Shown here in pieces: positions 10,136-22,201 of a stretch of 64,000 nucleotides of DNA. Origin of the DNA: Bartonella sp. HY038 (lineage in GTDB: Bacteria > Pseudomonadota > Alphaproteobacteria > Rhizobiales > Rhizobiaceae). The stretch is taken from positions 1,922,001 to 1,986,000 of the forward strand of contig NZ_CP059725.1 of the NCBI RefSeq assembly GCF_014117425.1. Reading direction: 5' to 3'. Numbering within the stretch: the stretch's first letter is position 1; the number at the start of each line of letters is the position of its first letter. A model generated the notes under the pieces. The model saw nothing but the letters and a program-made list of their open reading frames with translations, did no database searches and was not told where the DNA came from. The translations under genes and the position numbers were made by a program.

Positions 10136-10392
10136 ACATATGCTGATACCTGATAGTTATCAGTAAAAAATATAAAAAGACAATCACTCTGTAAAAAAAC
10201 AAATAGCGGCTAGCTATCCACATGCGATAAATCACCGCAATCTCAATCAAAAAATCCCACAATCACAGACTTACTTGAATTTGTATGGATAGCTTCGGTA
10301 CTTATCGAGAAATAAAACTATTGCAATTTAGAATTATTCGATTGAATATATCTATCCAACTCGCAAACGAGATAGTTATGGAGAGATTGTGC

Positions 10393-11433
10393 ATGGAGAG
10401 GCAAAATCATATCGCCGATCAACAAACAGCAACTCCCAAAGCTGCAAATAATAAATCCCTTAAGCAGCCAAGATTTTCAATTGGATTTATTCTTGCTAAC
10501 GACTTTGCCTTGAGCGCATTTGCAAATTTTATTGATGTTTTAACCCTTGCCAATAATAAGGTTGCACGCATTAATCAAACGTCGTGTCATTGGTCTGTTT
10601 TATCCAATTCCCTGAACCCAATTTTTTCAAGTAGTGGTATTGGCGTACAACCCAACCAGACACTCATTGCCCCACAAAATTTTGATTATATAATTGTGGT
10701 TGGCCGTTACACTGATAGCTTAAGCGAACTTGATAGTAGCTATGTTGATTATCTCCATCTTACAGCACAAAGCAAAATTACGCTTGGTGGTATCGGTACT
10801 GGCAGCCTTATCATCCATGCTGCGGGTCTCATGGAAGGTTATCAAACTTGCCTTAGCCCATTGCGCGGTCAAACTTTTTTAGAAAAATATAGTGGTTTGC
10901 GCTCTGTTGTGGATAAAAGCTTTATCATTGACCGAGACCGCTTAAGCACCGATAGTGCGGCAGGTACCAGCCAACTTGCTTCCTACATTGTAGCAAAACA
11001 TATCGGGCGAAGCGAAGCACGTAAGGCTTTGCATACATTGGCGGCTAATGAACCGTTCCCCCCAGATAAAACGCAGCCAACTATCCCCCAAGAATGGCAT
11101 AGCGATAACCCTGTCGTTGCGAAATCATTGCATATGATGCAGCAAAATATTGATTGTCCATTATCTATAGATGATATAGCCAAAACAATAGGCCATAATA
11201 AACGGCAAATAGAGCGCCATTTTCAGCAAGCCCTTGCAACTTCACCACAAGCGGCATTTATTGATATGCGGCTTAATTTTGCCCGCACACTTATTGAAAC
11301 CACCAACAAGCCCCTTGCGGAAATTGCAATCCAATGTGGCTTTTGCGACTCATCGCATTTAAGCCGCATGTTTCGCCGTCGTTTTGGTAAAAAGCCCTTT
11401 GACCTGCGTGCTAAAAACAAGGATATAAATTAA
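10393..11433 (+). CDS. GlxA-type transcriptional regulator (DJ-1/PfpI-like domain plus AraC HTH)
   Basis: About 346 residues from the ATG that follows GGAGAG. Two in-frame upstream starts at 10285 and 10378 are less likely. The N-terminal part (from FSIGFILANDFALSAFANFIDVL) is a class I glutamine amidotransferase/DJ-1-like sensor fold. The C-terminal 100 residues carry two AraC helix-turn-helix motifs (SIDDIAKTIGHNKRQIERHF and LAEIAIQCGFCDSSHLSRMFRRRFG). Members of this group often regulate arginine, choline, carnitine or glycine betaine use. No operon partner is visible, so the regulon is unknown. Confidence 0.85.
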   Translation: MERQNHIADQQTATPKAANNKSLKQPRFSIGFILANDFALSAFANFIDVLTLANNKVARINQTSCHWSVLSNSLNPIFSSSGIGVQPNQTLIAPQNFDYIIVVGRYTDSLSELDSSYVDYLHLTAQSKITLGGIGTGSLIIHAAGLMEGYQTCLSPLRGQTFLEKYSGLRSVVDKSFIIDRDRLSTDSAAGTSQLASYIVAKHIGRSEARKALHTLAANEPFPPDKTQPTIPQEWHSDNPVVAKSLHMMQQNIDCPLSIDDIAKTIGHNKRQIERHFQQALATSPQAAFIDMRLNFARTLIETTNKPLAEIAIQCGFCDSSHLSRMFRRRFGKKPFDLRAKNKDIN

Positions 11434-11490
11434 ACCTTGGAAATCTAGCAAAAAGACACTCGATTTTAAAGATGCTAACTGACTTTTTGA

Positions 11491-12294
11491 TTATTGTTTG
11501 GCGGAAAATACTTGGTTGGTAAAATGCACTTCACCGGCAGATATTGTTTTGCGCACGCCATTATCTTGGTAAATAACCAACTGGCAATTTTCATCAATGG
11601 TTTCAAAAACGCCAGTGATTAATTCACCATTGACCATGATATTAACCCGCCCACCCAGATTAGCAGCATGTTGCAGCCATTTATCGCGAATTGCGCTAAG
11701 GTTTTTTCCCTTATCCCATAATTTATAATTGGTTGCCCATGTATCCGATAGGCTTTCAAACCATTGTGCTGCATCAATATTATAGCCAATATTGTGCAAG
11801 GCGGCAGTAGGGTAAGGCATATTATCGGGCGAGCTGACAATATTGCCACCAATACCAATAATGATTGCGTGATTTTGGTTTGGTAAAGTCACCAGTTCCA
11901 ATAAAATACCAGATAATTTGGCATCGCCCACCAAAAGATCGTTGGGCCATTTTAATTTGACAGGTTCATTGAAAATGCCAAAGCCTATTGAGCGTTTGTG
12001 TTGTTCTAACGCTTCGATTAATGAGACGCCGGTTACAAAACCTAATGTTGCGGCATTATGCGGCGCAAAATCATCCACCAATAATAGTGAAACAAAAAAA
12101 TTACCTTTGGGACTAACCCATTGGCGACCACGCCGCCCACGCCCTGCTAGCTGCTCATCTGCAACTATCCATAATTTTCCTTGGTCGCCGTTCTTTGCAA
12201 ACTCAGTGGCTAGTTGATTGGTTGAGTCTAAAAGTTCATAAAACTCAACCCGATAACCAGCTTTTTTTGCTTGCGAAGAAAGGCGAACAACCAT
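11491..12294 (-). CDS. birA: Biotin--[acetyl-CoA-carboxylase] ligase
   Basis: This enzyme activates biotin with ATP and attaches it to biotin carboxyl carrier proteins. The 267 residues contain the biotinyl-AMP loop GRGRRG at 51-56, and KWPND at 115-119 with the biotin-contacting region after it. There is no N-terminal winged helix, so it is a monofunctional ligase and not a BirA-type repressor. It begins 34 bases after nuoN on the same strand and is likely cotranscribed with the end of the nuo operon. Confidence 0.92.
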   Translation of the reverse strand: MVVRLSSQAKKAGYRVEFYELLDSTNQLATEFAKNGDQGKLWIVADEQLAGRGRRGRQWVSPKGNFFVSLLLVDDFAPHNAATLGFVTGVSLIEALEQHKRSIGFGIFNEPVKLKWPNDLLVGDAKLSGILLELVTLPNQNHAIIIGIGGNIVSSPDNMPYPTAALHNIGYNIDAAQWFESLSDTWATNYKLWDKGKNLSAIRDKWLQHAANLGGRVNIMVNGELITGVFETIDENCQLVIYQDNGVRKTISAGEVHFTNQVFSAKQ

Positions 12295-12328
12295 TTGAAA
12301 CTTTACTTAATTATTGTCTACTTAGTAA

Positions 12329-13822
12329 TTATTGTGCCATGAAAAGGGATTGTGCGGCTGTTGCTGCCCATGGTGTAATCCATACAGCAAAGAACACATA
12401 GAACAATCCAAATACACCGCTCAAGAATAAAACAATGCGTAATTCACTTGGCAAAGCTAAGAAGCCGCCCTTGGATTCATCAAACCACATGACTTTGATA
12501 AGGCGCAAGTAGTAAAAAGCACCAACCACAGATGCCATCATACCAATGACAGCGAGTGGCACCAAGCCAGCACCAACGGCCGCTGAGAATGTGTACCATT
12601 TACCAAAGAACCCAGCTAAAGGCGGAATGCTGGCAAGTGAGAACATATGCATGGTCATGATTGCTGCCATAAAAGGATTGCTCCAAGCAAGGCCCGCAAG
12701 GTCACTGATTTCTTCAACATTACCATCGCGATTACGCATAGCTAGAATAAAGGCGAATGCACCAAGCGTCGTAACAAGGTAAATCGTCATATAAATGATG
12801 ATACTTTGTACACCAGCTGTAGCAATTTCCAAAGACCCTGCTCCAGCAGCAGCAGAAAGACCAACAAGCGCGTAGCCCATATGGGTAATAGATGAATAAG
12901 CCATTAGGCGCTTAATGTTCTTTTGGCCAATACCAGCAAAAGCACCAAGGATCATCGACGCAATCGCAATGAACACAAGAATTTGCTGCGCTGCAGGCAT
13001 AATGCTTGATTGTGCACCAATATGGTCTGGACTAAAGCCCATAACCACAATACGACCAATAAGCGCAATAGCTGCAACTTTTGGAGCACCGGCAAAAAAG
13101 GCAGTTACAGGTGTTGGCGAACCTTCATAAACATCGGGCGTCCACATATGAAATGGAACAGCAGAAATTTTGAATGCAAGACCCGCAAGCACAAATACCA
13201 TACCAAAGATAAGACCAAGTGGCGGATGACCACCTGAGAAGCTTTGGGCAATTTCCATGAAACCAATATGTCCAGTATAGCCGTAAACCAGTGAAATACC
13301 ATAGAGCAACATGCCTGAAGACAAAGCACCCAAAACGAAATATTTAAGACCAGCTTCAGATGAGCGGGCATTATCACGGTTAAAGGCTGCAAGCACATAA
13401 AGGGCAAGAGATTGCAATTCCAAGCCCATATAAAGTGATAGCATATTGCCAGCTGAAATCATGAGCATCATGCCAACAGTTGAAAGCAAGGCTATGATTG
13501 GAAATTCAAACTTATCAAAACCGTAATTCTTGGCATAGCCAACCGACATAACCAGTGCGACAAGCGCACCAATCACGGTTAGAACTTTCATGTAACGACT
13601 ATAACTATCCATAATCAAGGCATCGCCAAACACGTTACCATAGGGCGGAAACACCACTAATAATACAAGAGCCGCAGCCAAAACAACAACGGCAAGCGTG
13701 GTTATCATTGTATAAGATTGCTGTTTTGAATATACGCCCACCATGAGCAACACAAGAGCACCCACTGCGATCACTAGCTCTGGAAGCATGAGCGTCAATT
13801 GAGCCATCAAATCAATCTGCAT
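12329..13822 (-). CDS. nuoN: NADH-quinone oxidoreductase subunit N
   Basis: One of three antiporter-like proton-pumping subunits of the complex I membrane arm. The 497 residues form about 14 membrane segments. Recognisable conserved parts are [44 protein letters not shown] and the Lys-bearing helix around [20 protein letters not shown]. It follows nuoM by 14 bases, with a GAGG ribosome site, and is the last nuo gene before birA. Confidence 0.95.
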   Translation of the reverse strand: MQIDLMAQLTLMLPELVIAVGALVLLMVGVYSKQQSYTMITTLAVVVLAAALVLLVVFPPYGNVFGDALIMDSYSRYMKVLTVIGALVALVMSVGYAKNYGFDKFEFPIIALLSTVGMMLMISAGNMLSLYMGLELQSLALYVLAAFNRDNARSSEAGLKYFVLGALSSGMLLYGISLVYGYTGHIGFMEIAQSFSGGHPPLGLIFGMVFVLAGLAFKISAVPFHMWTPDVYEGSPTPVTAFFAGAPKVAAIALIGRIVVMGFSPDHIGAQSSIMPAAQQILVFIAIASMILGAFAGIGQKNIKRLMAYSSITHMGYALVGLSAAAGAGSLEIATAGVQSIIIYMTIYLVTTLGAFAFILAMRNRDGNVEEISDLAGLAWSNPFMAAIMTMHMFSLASIPPLAGFFGKWYTFSAAVGAGLVPLAVIGMMASVVGAFYYLRLIKVMWFDESKGGFLALPSELRIVLFLSGVFGLFYVFFAVWITPWAATAAQSLFMAQ

Positions 13823-13836
13823 CAGATTTGCCTCTT

Positions 13837-15372
13837 CTATTGCATCAATGTTGCACTTGAAGCGATTGCCTGCAGTGCATCATTATAATTGGTAATAAGG
13901 TTGTTTACGGCACCTGAAATAACATTCAAGATAGCCATTGGATAAATACCGAAGAAAATAGTCAAAACAACCATTGGGTAGAGAAGGAATTTTTCCCGTG
14001 GCGATAAGTCTAGCAAAGCCTTCAAGCTTTCTTTTTCCAGCGGACCAAAAATGACCCGGCGGTAAAGATAAAGCGCATAAGCAGCCGAGAGAATAACCCC
14101 AGAGGTTGCAAAAACTGCAAACCAAGTATTGACTTGGAAAAGTCCAATCAGCGTCAAAAATTCACCAATAAAGCCCGAAGTACCCGGTAAGCCGACATTG
14201 GCCATGGTGAAAATTAAAAATACGGTTGCATATTTTGGCATGTTATTGACAAGACCACCAAATGCCGCGATCTCGCGAGTATGCAGGCGATCATAAATGA
14301 CACCCACACAAAGGAAGAGTGCACCTGATACAAAACCATGCGAAATCATCTGATAAATCGCACCTTCAACGCCTTGGGCATTGGCGGAGAAAATACCCAT
14401 TGTCACATAGCCCATATGAGCAATTGATGAATACGCAATGAGCTTTTTCATGTCCTCTTGCGCAAGAGCGATCACCGAGGTGTAAATAATTGCGGCAACT
14501 GACAAGAAAAAAACGAAATTTGCAAAATATTCTGATGCAACTGGGAACATAGGCAGCGAGAAACGCAAGAACCCATAGCCACCAAGCTTCAACAAAATAC
14601 CTGCAAGAATAACCGAGCCTGCCGTTGGTGCTTCAACGTGTGCATCTGGCAACCAAGTATGGACTGGCACCATTGGCATTTTAACTGCAAAGGACGCAAA
14701 GAAAGCAAGCCATAACCACGTCTGCATGGAAGCAGGGAAATGGTGATTGTTTAACAATTCAACAATATCAAGTGTACCAGCATTCCAATACATTGCCATT
14801 AAGGCAACAAGCATGAGAAGCGAACCAAGCAAGGTATAAAGGAAAAATTTTATACTTGCATAAACGCGGCGCTGACCACCCCATACGCCAATGATGATAA
14901 ACATTGGAATAAGGCTACCTTCAAAGAAGATATAGAATAGCACACCATCAAGCGCACAAAATACACCAATAACCATTGTTTCTAGAATAAGAAACATAAT
15001 CATATATTGCTTTACACGCTTTTGAACTGTTTCCCAACTAGCAAGAATACAAAATGGCATAAGAAATGCGGTAAGCACCACAAATAAGATGGAAATACCA
15101 TCGACACCCATATGGTAGCTAATTGCTGGTTTACCTTCAGAATTGGTAAGCCAAACAAGTTTTTCAACCATTTGGAAGCCTGCATTGCTGCGATCAAAAC
15201 CTGCCCAAACGACAAGCGAAAGTACAAATACAAAAATAGTGGTTAATAGCGTTACATTACGAATATTGCGCTTGGCAGCCTCGCCATCTTCTTTAATCAA
15301 GAGGATAAGCAATGCGCCGAGTAACGGCAGGAATGTAACCGTTGAAAGAATTGGCCAATAATGCTCACTCAT
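13837..15372 (-). CDS. nuoM: NADH-quinone oxidoreductase subunit M
   Basis: A proton-pumping antiporter-like subunit of the complex I membrane arm, about 511 residues with about 14 membrane helices. Conserved sections are [17 protein letters not shown], the helix with the key Glu ([16 protein letters not shown]), [22 protein letters not shown] and [20 protein letters not shown]. The start used gives a TGATG junction with the nuoL stop (one-base overlap), which suggests translational coupling. A further in-frame start 36 bases upstream would overlap nuoL more and is not favoured. Confidence 0.95.
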   Translation of the reverse strand: MSEHYWPILSTVTFLPLLGALLILLIKEDGEAAKRNIRNVTLLTTIFVFVLSLVVWAGFDRSNAGFQMVEKLVWLTNSEGKPAISYHMGVDGISILFVVLTAFLMPFCILASWETVQKRVKQYMIMFLILETMVIGVFCALDGVLFYIFFEGSLIPMFIIIGVWGGQRRVYASIKFFLYTLLGSLLMLVALMAMYWNAGTLDIVELLNNHHFPASMQTWLWLAFFASFAVKMPMVPVHTWLPDAHVEAPTAGSVILAGILLKLGGYGFLRFSLPMFPVASEYFANFVFFLSVAAIIYTSVIALAQEDMKKLIAYSSIAHMGYVTMGIFSANAQGVEGAIYQMISHGFVSGALFLCVGVIYDRLHTREIAAFGGLVNNMPKYATVFLIFTMANVGLPGTSGFIGEFLTLIGLFQVNTWFAVFATSGVILSAAYALYLYRRVIFGPLEKESLKALLDLSPREKFLLYPMVVLTIFFGIYPMAILNVISGAVNNLITNYNDALQAIASSATLMQ

Positions 15373-17354
15373 CAGTTTACACTCCAAAATGTTCCAAACA
15401 TCATCCAAGTGATGAGGGCTGCAACACCGATAAGCATCGCAAATGCATAATGATAGAGATAGCCGGTTTGCATGCGTACAGCGACCTTATTGGTAATAGT
15501 AAGAACAAGACTGGCAAGACCATTTGGTCCTAGTCCGTCAATTATTTTTCCGTCAACGACCTTCCAGAAGAAACGGCCAATGGCAAAGGTGGGACGAACA
15601 AAAATAGCGTCATATAATTCATCAATATACCATTTATTGAGCAGGAATTTGTAAAGGCGTGGCATTGCTGTTGCAAGTGCCTTTGGAACGGCTGGCGAAA
15701 TGATATAGAACCAAAAAGCAAGAACGAAACCAAGAGCCATAACAATAAAGGGTGACCATTTTACCCAAACTGGCACGCCGTGAGCATCATGCATCACATG
15801 GTTGTGCTCGGAAGTAAATAATGCACCTTTCCAGAAAGCGTCATAATGATCGCCGAAGAAATAAGGCATAAAGATAAAGCCCGCAAGCAAAGCGCCAACT
15901 GCCAAAACAAACAATGGCGCTAACATGACAGGCCCAGATTCATGCACATGATGCATAACGTCAGCCGTTGCGCGTGGTTTACCGTGGAAGGTAAGGAAAA
16001 TCAAACGCCATGAATAGAAACTGGTCATAAAGGCGGCAATGACAAGAAGCCAGAAACCATAGCCTGATGCAGCATTATGGGCAGCATAAGCCGATTCAAT
16101 AATTGCATCCTTGGAGAAGAAACCAGCAGTACCAATAACGGTTCCTGGAATACCAACGCCAGTCAAAGCGATTGTACCGATAATCATCATCCAATAAGTG
16201 GTTGGAATATATTTACGCAAGCCACCCATGTGACGCATATCTTGTTCATCAGACACAGCATGGATCACTGAACCTGCACCAAGGAACAATAATGCCTTGA
16301 AGAAAGCATGAGTGAACAAATGGAATACTGCCGCGCCATAAGCGCCAACACCAAGAGCCACAAACATATAACCAAGCTGCGAACAGGTTGAATAAGCAAT
16401 AACGCGCTTAATATCATTTTGCACAAGGCCAACAGTTGCCGCAAAAAATGCAGTTGTCGCACCAATAAAGGTAATGACTGTCAAGGCTGTAGGCGAAAGC
16501 TCAAAGATTGGCGACATACGTGCAACCATGAACACACCAGCCGTCACCATGGTAGCCGCATGGATAAGAGCAGATACTGGAGTTGGGCCTTCCATCGCGT
16601 CTGGCAACCAAGTATGCAACAAAAACTGCGCTGATTTACCCATTGCACCAATGAATAACAATAAGCAGGTAATCGTCAATGCATTGGTGCGGTCAACTTC
16701 CCAGCTTAAGAACGTAAAAGTATTAGCATAGTCGCCACTACCCGCACGGGCAAAAATATCTTCAAACCCAACAACACCGAAAATCACAAAAATGCTAAAC
16801 ATGCCAAGTAGGAAGCCAAAGTCACCAACGCGGTTCACCACGAAAGCTTTCATGGCTGCCTTGCTAGCTGAAGGTTTTTGATACCAAAAGCCAATAAGCA
16901 AATAAGATGCAAGACCAACGCCTTCCCAACCAAAAAACATTTGGACGAGATTGTCAGACGTGACCAACATCAACATCATAAAGGTGAAGAGCGAAAGATA
17001 GGCAAAAAAGCGTGGACGGCTTGGATCATGGTGCATGTAACCGATGGAATAGATATGCACAAGCGCCGATACGGTATTAACAACAACCAACATAATTGCG
17101 GTTAGAGTATCAACCCGAAAAGCCCAATCAAAGTCCAATCTACCTGATAAAATCCAGCTAAGCACCTCCACATGCTGGGTTTCACCATTTGCATTCATTG
17201 CAATTGTAATAAATGCAACCCAAGACAATATGGCAACAACAACCATCAAGCTACAGGTGACTAATTCACTTGCACGCGCACCGATGCTATTGCCAAAAAG
17301 ACCAGCAATGAGAAAACCAATTAGTGGAAGGAAGACGATTGCGTCAAATAACAT
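15372..17354 (-). CDS. nuoL: NADH-quinone oxidoreductase subunit L
   Basis: The distal proton-pumping subunit of complex I, 660 residues. Antiporter-like helices include [19 protein letters not shown] and the hallmark [32 protein letters not shown]. Lys-bearing [20 protein letters not shown] follows. The C-terminal extension carries the long lateral helix and a final membrane anchor. The ATG follows AAAGG and lies 6 bases after nuoK. Confidence 0.95.
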   Translation of the reverse strand: MLFDAIVFLPLIGFLIAGLFGNSIGARASELVTCSLMVVVAILSWVAFITIAMNANGETQHVEVLSWILSGRLDFDWAFRVDTLTAIMLVVVNTVSALVHIYSIGYMHHDPSRPRFFAYLSLFTFMMLMLVTSDNLVQMFFGWEGVGLASYLLIGFWYQKPSASKAAMKAFVVNRVGDFGFLLGMFSIFVIFGVVGFEDIFARAGSGDYANTFTFLSWEVDRTNALTITCLLLFIGAMGKSAQFLLHTWLPDAMEGPTPVSALIHAATMVTAGVFMVARMSPIFELSPTALTVITFIGATTAFFAATVGLVQNDIKRVIAYSTCSQLGYMFVALGVGAYGAAVFHLFTHAFFKALLFLGAGSVIHAVSDEQDMRHMGGLRKYIPTTYWMMIIGTIALTGVGIPGTVIGTAGFFSKDAIIESAYAAHNAASGYGFWLLVIAAFMTSFYSWRLIFLTFHGKPRATADVMHHVHESGPVMLAPLFVLAVGALLAGFIFMPYFFGDHYDAFWKGALFTSEHNHVMHDAHGVPVWVKWSPFIVMALGFVLAFWFYIISPAVPKALATAMPRLYKFLLNKWYIDELYDAIFVRPTFAIGRFFWKVVDGKIIDGLGPNGLASLVLTITNKVAVRMQTGYLYHYAFAMLIGVAALITWMMFGTFWSVN

Positions 17355-17360
17355 GATGCG

Positions 17361-17669
17361 TCAACCTTTCATCATATTGACATCTTCCACCGCGATAGAA
17401 CCGCGATTACGGAAGAATACAACAAGTATGGCAAGACCAATTGCTGTTTCTGCAGCAGCAACTGTTAGCACGAAAAGTGCAAAGACTTGGCCTACCAAAT
17501 CATTTAAAACAGCAGAGAATGCTACGAAATTTAAATTAGCCGAGAGCAAAATAAGCTCTACCGACATTAAAATAATAATAACATTCTTACGATTTAGAAA
17601 AATACCGAAAACGCCAATCGTGAACAAGATCGCCGAAACGGTCAGATAGTGAGCAATTTCTATATGCAT
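17361..17669 (-). CDS. nuoK: NADH-quinone oxidoreductase subunit K
   Basis: A 102-residue, three-helix subunit of the membrane arm. The start at MHIEIAHY is the usual NuoK beginning; a longer open frame upstream overlaps nuoJ and is rejected. Conserved glutamates of the proton channel are seen in [19 protein letters not shown] and [14 protein letters not shown]. It starts 13 bases after the nuoJ stop. Confidence 0.95.
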   Translation of the reverse strand: MHIEIAHYLTVSAILFTIGVFGIFLNRKNVIIILMSVELILLSANLNFVAFSAVLNDLVGQVFALFVLTVAAAETAIGLAILVVFFRNRGSIAVEDVNMMKG

Positions 17670-17682
17670 TTTTTTCTTCCCG

Positions 17683-18297
17683 TTAAATACCTTTATTGGA
17701 TTCGACTTTTTTAATCTCAATGGCAGTTTCAGGTGTACGTGCAACTTGGGCAGCAATTGATTGGCGCTTAACATTAGGGCGGTGACGCAATGTCAAAACA
17801 ATTGCCCCAATCATAGCAACCAAAAGCACCAAACCGGCTAATTGGAAATACAATACATAATCAGTATAAAGTATTTCACCAAGCGCTTGTGTATTGGTTT
17901 TAGCAACATCACTTGCCGCTTTTGCAGCAATGGCAACATCTGGAATGATCGAGTTCGAAGTAAAAACAACCACAAGCTCAATAAGCAAAATAAGACCGAC
18001 AAGCGCACCAATTGGTGCATATTGCAATGCACCGCGCTTTAATTCGGCAAAGTCCACATCAAGCATCATGACCACAAACAAGAACAATACCGCAACGGCA
18101 CCGACATAAACCACAAGCAAGATCATGGCCAAAAATTCAGCGCCGGTGAGCAAAAATAATGCTGCGGCATTGAAAAAAGCCAAAATGAGGAAAAGAACCG
18201 AATGAACGGGGTTACGTGCCGCCACCACCATTACGGCACTTGCGATCAAAATGAACGAGAACAGATAAAAAAACGCAACCACAGGACCAGTTAGCAT
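17683..18297 (-). CDS. nuoJ: NADH-quinone oxidoreductase subunit J
   Basis: A five-helix membrane subunit of complex I, about 204 residues. Conserved [27 protein letters not shown] and [21 protein letters not shown] (including the pi-bulge helix 3) are present. The ATG at 18297 is preferred; an in-frame TTG four codons upstream is the only longer option. The preceding 190 bases are an unusually long, hairpin-rich gap inside an otherwise tight operon. Confidence 0.93.
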   Translation of the reverse strand: MLTGPVVAFFYLFSFILIASAVMVVAARNPVHSVLFLILAFFNAAALFLLTGAEFLAMILLVVYVGAVAVLFLFVVMMLDVDFAELKRGALQYAPIGALVGLILLIELVVVFTSNSIIPDVAIAAKAASDVAKTNTQALGEILYTDYVLYFQLAGLVLLVAMIGAIVLTLRHRPNVKRQSIAAQVARTPETAIEIKKVESNKGI

Positions 18298-18499
18298 GGG
18301 GTTCCCCAAGATAATTCAACGCAGTGACGTGGAATGAAAGCGCCACGTCTTCGCCTGAAAGAAGCTAAATTAAAGCTTCCGATGACAAGAGGGTCAAACT
18401 TTTGCCCCTCGAAAAGCTGCCTAAACAGCCTTAAATAAAACCCTATAACCGCATACAAAACAAATAGTTACAATGTGATATTAAGGTTATACTAAATTA
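18298..18499 (-). promoter_or_regulatory. Structured gap between nuoI and nuoJ
   Basis: This roughly 200-base gap holds three inverted repeats in a row: 18326-18332 with 18343-18349 (7 bp), 18361-18366 with 18374-18379 (6 bp, 7-base loop) and 18389-18393 with 18406-18410 (5 bp). No reading frame is convincing. It may be an RNA processing, stability or attenuation element that changes expression between the peripheral-arm and membrane-arm genes. The function is inferred only from position and folding potential. Confidence 0.4.
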
Positions 18500-18991
18500 T
18501 TAACGATACGGTGCATCAAGCGCAATATTGCGAGCAATTTCGCGCTCCCAACGATCACCATTAGCGAGCAACTTTTCCTTATCATAATAAAGCTCTTCGC
18601 GGGTTTCGGTCGCAAATTCAAAATTTGGTCCCTCAACAATCGCTTCAACTGGGCATGCCTCTTGGCAAAAACCACAATAAATGCACTTTACCATGTCAAT
18701 ATCGTAACGCACTGTACGCCTTGTACCATCATTACGGCGTGGGCCAGCTTCAATGGTAATAGCTTGTGCAGGACAAATAGCTTCACATAATTTACAAGCA
18801 ATGCAGCGTTCTTCACCATTTGGATAACGGCGCAGCGCATGTTCACCACGAAAACGTGGTGAAATACGACCTTTTTCATAAGGATAATTGATGGTTGGCT
18901 TTGGTGCTACAAATTGCTTGCAGGCAAGAAAAAAGGCACTTACCAATTCAAGTAGCAATAAAGATTTAGCAGCTTGGAAAAGACTTGACAT
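18500..18991 (-). CDS. nuoI: NADH-quinone oxidoreductase subunit I (2 x 4Fe-4S)
   Basis: The TYKY-type ferredoxin subunit that carries clusters N6a and N6b between the peripheral arm and the quinone site. The 163 residues show two perfect CxxCxxCxxxCP motifs with cysteines at 63, 66, 69, 73 and 103, 106, 109, 113. An AGGAG ribosome site precedes the ATG, 12 bases after nuoH. Confidence 0.96.
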   Translation of the reverse strand: MSSLFQAAKSLLLLELVSAFFLACKQFVAPKPTINYPYEKGRISPRFRGEHALRRYPNGEERCIACKLCEAICPAQAITIEAGPRRNDGTRRTVRYDIDMVKCIYCGFCQEACPVEAIVEGPNFEFATETREELYYDKEKLLANGDRWEREIARNIALDAPYR

Positions 18992-19003
18992 TATCTTAAA
19001 CTC

Positions 19004-20041
19004 CTATGCCAGACCAGTAATTTTTAAGAATGCAGCCGTAAGCACGACCATTGCAAGTGAAATAGGCAAGAAGACTTTCCAACCAAGACGCATGAGCTGA
19101 TCATAGCGATAACGTGGAACGAAAGCTTTAACCATCGCAATCATAAAGAATACAGCGCAAACTTTGAACAAGAACCAGAACACACCCGGTATCCAATTGA
19201 GCCACCAAACATCAAGCGGCGGCAACCAACCACCCAAGAATAAAATCGTAGTCAAGGCGCACATCAAAACAATCGCAACATATTCACCAAGCATATAAAG
19301 AAGATATGGGCCTGAAGAATATTCAACCATGTGACCAGCCACAAGTTCAGATTCTGCTTCGACCAAATCAAAAGGTGGGCGATTTGTTTCAGCAAGTGCT
19401 GAAATAAAGAAAATCACGAACATTGGGAAAAGACCTAACCAATGCCAATCAAGAAATGATGCAAATGGCAAACCAGCCATAGTGCCGATACCATCTTTTT
19501 GTGCAAGCACAATTTGAGTAAGATCGAGCGAACCTACGCAAAGTAGCACAGTCACAATCACAAAACCAATGGACACTTCGTAAGATACCATTTGCGCGGC
19601 AGAGCGCAATGCACCAAGAAATGGATATTTGGAGTTTGATGCCCAGCCGCCCATAATAACACCATAAACTTCTAACGAAGAAATAGCGAATACATAAAGC
19701 ATGCCGACATTAATATCAGCAACTGCCCACCCTTCATTAACTGGAATAACCGCCCAACCACAAAGGGCAAGGCCTGCCGAAATGAATGGAGCAAGAAGGA
19801 AAATACCTTTATTTGCGCCGGCTGGAATGACAGGTTCTTTAACAATAAACTTAATCAAATCCGCAAAAGATTGGAAAAGACCAAATGGACCAACAACATT
19901 GGGACCGCGACGCAATTGAACCGCTGCCCAAATCTTACGATCTGCTAAAAGCAAGAATGCAATGATAACCAACAGCGCTACAATAAATAATAGCGACTGC
20001 CCGATTGGCAACAATATCTGCATCAAGAAGAAATCTAACAT
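19004..20041 (-). CDS. nuoH: NADH-quinone oxidoreductase subunit H
   Basis: The membrane subunit that links the peripheral and membrane arms and forms part of the quinone chamber, 345 residues with eight or nine helices. Conserved segments are [60 protein letters not shown] and [20 protein letters not shown]. It lies 27 bases after nuoG. Confidence 0.96.
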   Translation of the reverse strand: MLDFFLMQILLPIGQSLLFIVALLVIIAFLLLADRKIWAAVQLRRGPNVVGPFGLFQSFADLIKFIVKEPVIPAGANKGIFLLAPFISAGLALCGWAVIPVNEGWAVADINVGMLYVFAISSLEVYGVIMGGWASNSKYPFLGALRSAAQMVSYEVSIGFVIVTVLLCVGSLDLTQIVLAQKDGIGTMAGLPFASFLDWHWLGLFPMFVIFFISALAETNRPPFDLVEAESELVAGHMVEYSSGPYLLYMLGEYVAIVLMCALTTILFLGGWLPPLDVWWLNWIPGVFWFLFKVCAVFFMIAMVKAFVPRYRYDQLMRLGWKVFLPISLAMVVLTAAFLKITGLA

Positions 20042-20068
20042 TTTATATCACTCTTCCTCTTGTAACCA

Positions 20069-22147
20069 TTATTCTGCTGCTTGCGGAATGCGACCGCTTG
20101 CAAGCGCCGAACACTCAGCCATAATAGCAGATGAGCGTGCGATCGGATTGGTAAGATAGAAATCTTGTATAGGTAAAACGAATTTTGCTGAACCAAGGGT
20201 TTTAAAGCCATTAGCCAAAGTGGTAATATCTTTAACGTCACCCACCAGAATATCATCAATGGCGGCAAAGTGTGGATACTCATTATAAAGCTTACGTCTT
20301 AAAGCACCAAGTGAATCATAAGGCAAACGCACACCCAAAACATCAGATAATGCGCGTAAAATTGCCCAATCTTCTTTTGCTTCACCAGGAGCAAAAGTTG
20401 CACGATTGGTCATCTGTACGCGGCCTTCAGTATTAACAAAAATACCTGATTTTTCAGTGTAAGCTGCACCGGGCAAAATAATATCTGCATTATGCGCGCC
20501 ATTATCGCCATGGCTACCAATATAAATTGTGAAGCCTTTTTTAGCATTCAAATCAATTTCATCAGCGCCAAGCAAGAATAACACTTCGCTATCACTTACT
20601 ACGTCTTTTGCCCTTGCATTATCTTCGGCAACAAAACCAAGATCAAGTCCGCCAACGCGTGAGGCTGCAGTGTGAAGGACATTAAAGCCATTCCACTCGT
20701 CATTAACCGCACCAATAATTGTAGCAAGCTTTGCAGCCGCCTTTGCAATATTAGCACCATTCTCGCCGCTAAGTGCACCCTGACCAAGTATAATCATAGG
20801 TTTTTGAGCAGTTTTCAATTTTTCAAGGAATGAAAGCTTGCCATCAATAAGTTGACTGAGTGTTTCTTCCCCTGCCCCAAGATATTCGAAAGGATAGCGC
20901 ATTTCACCACGCTCGCCAATCACAGCAATTGGATAATCGCTCTTTCTTTGGCGTTTACGAATACGGGCATTAAGAACCGATGCTTCAAAACGTGGATTAC
21001 TACCAATGATAATCAATGCATCGGACTGCTCAATACCGGCAATCGTTGTATTGAAAATATAGCTAGCGCGACCCGCTTTTGGATCATGGGCTGCGCCATC
21101 TTGGCGGCAATCATAATGGGTGGAACCAAGCGCATTAAGCAATGATTTTAGCGAATAGATTTCTTCAACTGTCGCAAGATCACCAGCAATAGCACCAATT
21201 TTGGTGGCATTTGCCTTATCAATCGCAACTTTAATCGCCGCAAAAGCTTCTTGCCAACTTGCTGACATTAACCGACCTTGGCCATTGCGAATATAAGGGC
21301 GATCAAGACGCTGGGTTTTTAAACCATCCCAAATGAATCGGCTCTTATCTGAAATCCATTCTTCATTAATCGCTTCATTAACCCGTGGCATAATACGCAT
21401 AACTTCGCGTCCACGCGAGTCAACACGGATAGCTGAACCAACCGCATCCATAACGTCAATAGTTTCAGTCTTGCTAAGTTCCCAAGGACGTGCATTGAAA
21501 GCATATGGGCGTGATGTCAAAGCACCAACAGGACAAAGATCGATAACATTGCCCTGAAGCTCTGATGTCATTGCCTTTTCAAGATAGGTGGTGATTTCAG
21601 CGTCTTCGCCGCGACCAATAAGCCCCAACTCAGAAATACCTGCAACTTCGGTGGTAAAGCGCACACAACGTGTGCAGTGAATGCAACGCGTCATCACTGT
21701 CTTTACTAACGGCCCAATATATTTATCTTCTACCGCACGCTTATCTTCTTGATAACGTGAGAAGTCACGACCATAAGCCATTGCTTGATCTTGCAAATCA
21801 CACTCGCCGCCCTGATCGCAAATGGGGCAATCAAGCGGGTGGTTGATAAGAAGAAATTCCATGACGTTTTCACGCGCGCGCTTTACCATAGGTGTTTTTG
21901 TAAAGATCTGCGGTGGCTCACCATTAGGACCGGGGCGCAAGTCTTTTACGCCCATTGCACAGGAAGCCTGTGGCTTAGGTGGCCCACCTTTTACTTCAAC
22001 CAAACACATGCGGCAATTGCCGGCGATAGACAAACGCTCGTGAAAACAAAAGCGGGGCACCTCGGCTCCGGCCTCTTCCGCTGCTTGTAGCAACGTATAG
22101 TGATCGGGAACCTCGATCTCCTTGTCGTCAACTATGATCTTTGCCAT
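20069..22147 (-). CDS. nuoG: NADH-quinone oxidoreductase subunit G
   Basis: The large iron-sulfur subunit of the peripheral arm, 692 residues. The N-terminal ferredoxin domain binds a 2Fe-2S cluster (C34, C45, C48, C63). The His-Cys motif follows (H103, C107, C110, C116), then a 4Fe-4S motif (C155, C158, C161 and a Cys in DLCPVG near 205). The rest is a molybdopterin-oxidoreductase-like domain without cofactor function in complex I. The length fits alphaproteobacterial NuoG, shorter than the E. coli form. Confidence 0.96.
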   Translation of the reverse strand: MAKIIVDDKEIEVPDHYTLLQAAEEAGAEVPRFCFHERLSIAGNCRMCLVEVKGGPPKPQASCAMGVKDLRPGPNGEPPQIFTKTPMVKRARENVMEFLLINHPLDCPICDQGGECDLQDQAMAYGRDFSRYQEDKRAVEDKYIGPLVKTVMTRCIHCTRCVRFTTEVAGISELGLIGRGEDAEITTYLEKAMTSELQGNVIDLCPVGALTSRPYAFNARPWELSKTETIDVMDAVGSAIRVDSRGREVMRIMPRVNEAINEEWISDKSRFIWDGLKTQRLDRPYIRNGQGRLMSASWQEAFAAIKVAIDKANATKIGAIAGDLATVEEIYSLKSLLNALGSTHYDCRQDGAAHDPKAGRASYIFNTTIAGIEQSDALIIIGSNPRFEASVLNARIRKRQRKSDYPIAVIGERGEMRYPFEYLGAGEETLSQLIDGKLSFLEKLKTAQKPMIILGQGALSGENGANIAKAAAKLATIIGAVNDEWNGFNVLHTAASRVGGLDLGFVAEDNARAKDVVSDSEVLFLLGADEIDLNAKKGFTIYIGSHGDNGAHNADIILPGAAYTEKSGIFVNTEGRVQMTNRATFAPGEAKEDWAILRALSDVLGVRLPYDSLGALRRKLYNEYPHFAAIDDILVGDVKDITTLANGFKTLGSAKFVLPIQDFYLTNPIARSSAIMAECSALASGRIPQAAE

Positions 22148-22201
22148 CGTTTTTCCAAACCGGCGGCCTCGCCGCCTATCCTAGAAATTAAACCAAAAAA
22201 A

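Noticed and set aside
17670..17774. A longer nuoK start
   Set aside because: The extra part overlaps nuoJ and has no NuoK similarity; MHIEIAHY is the usual start.
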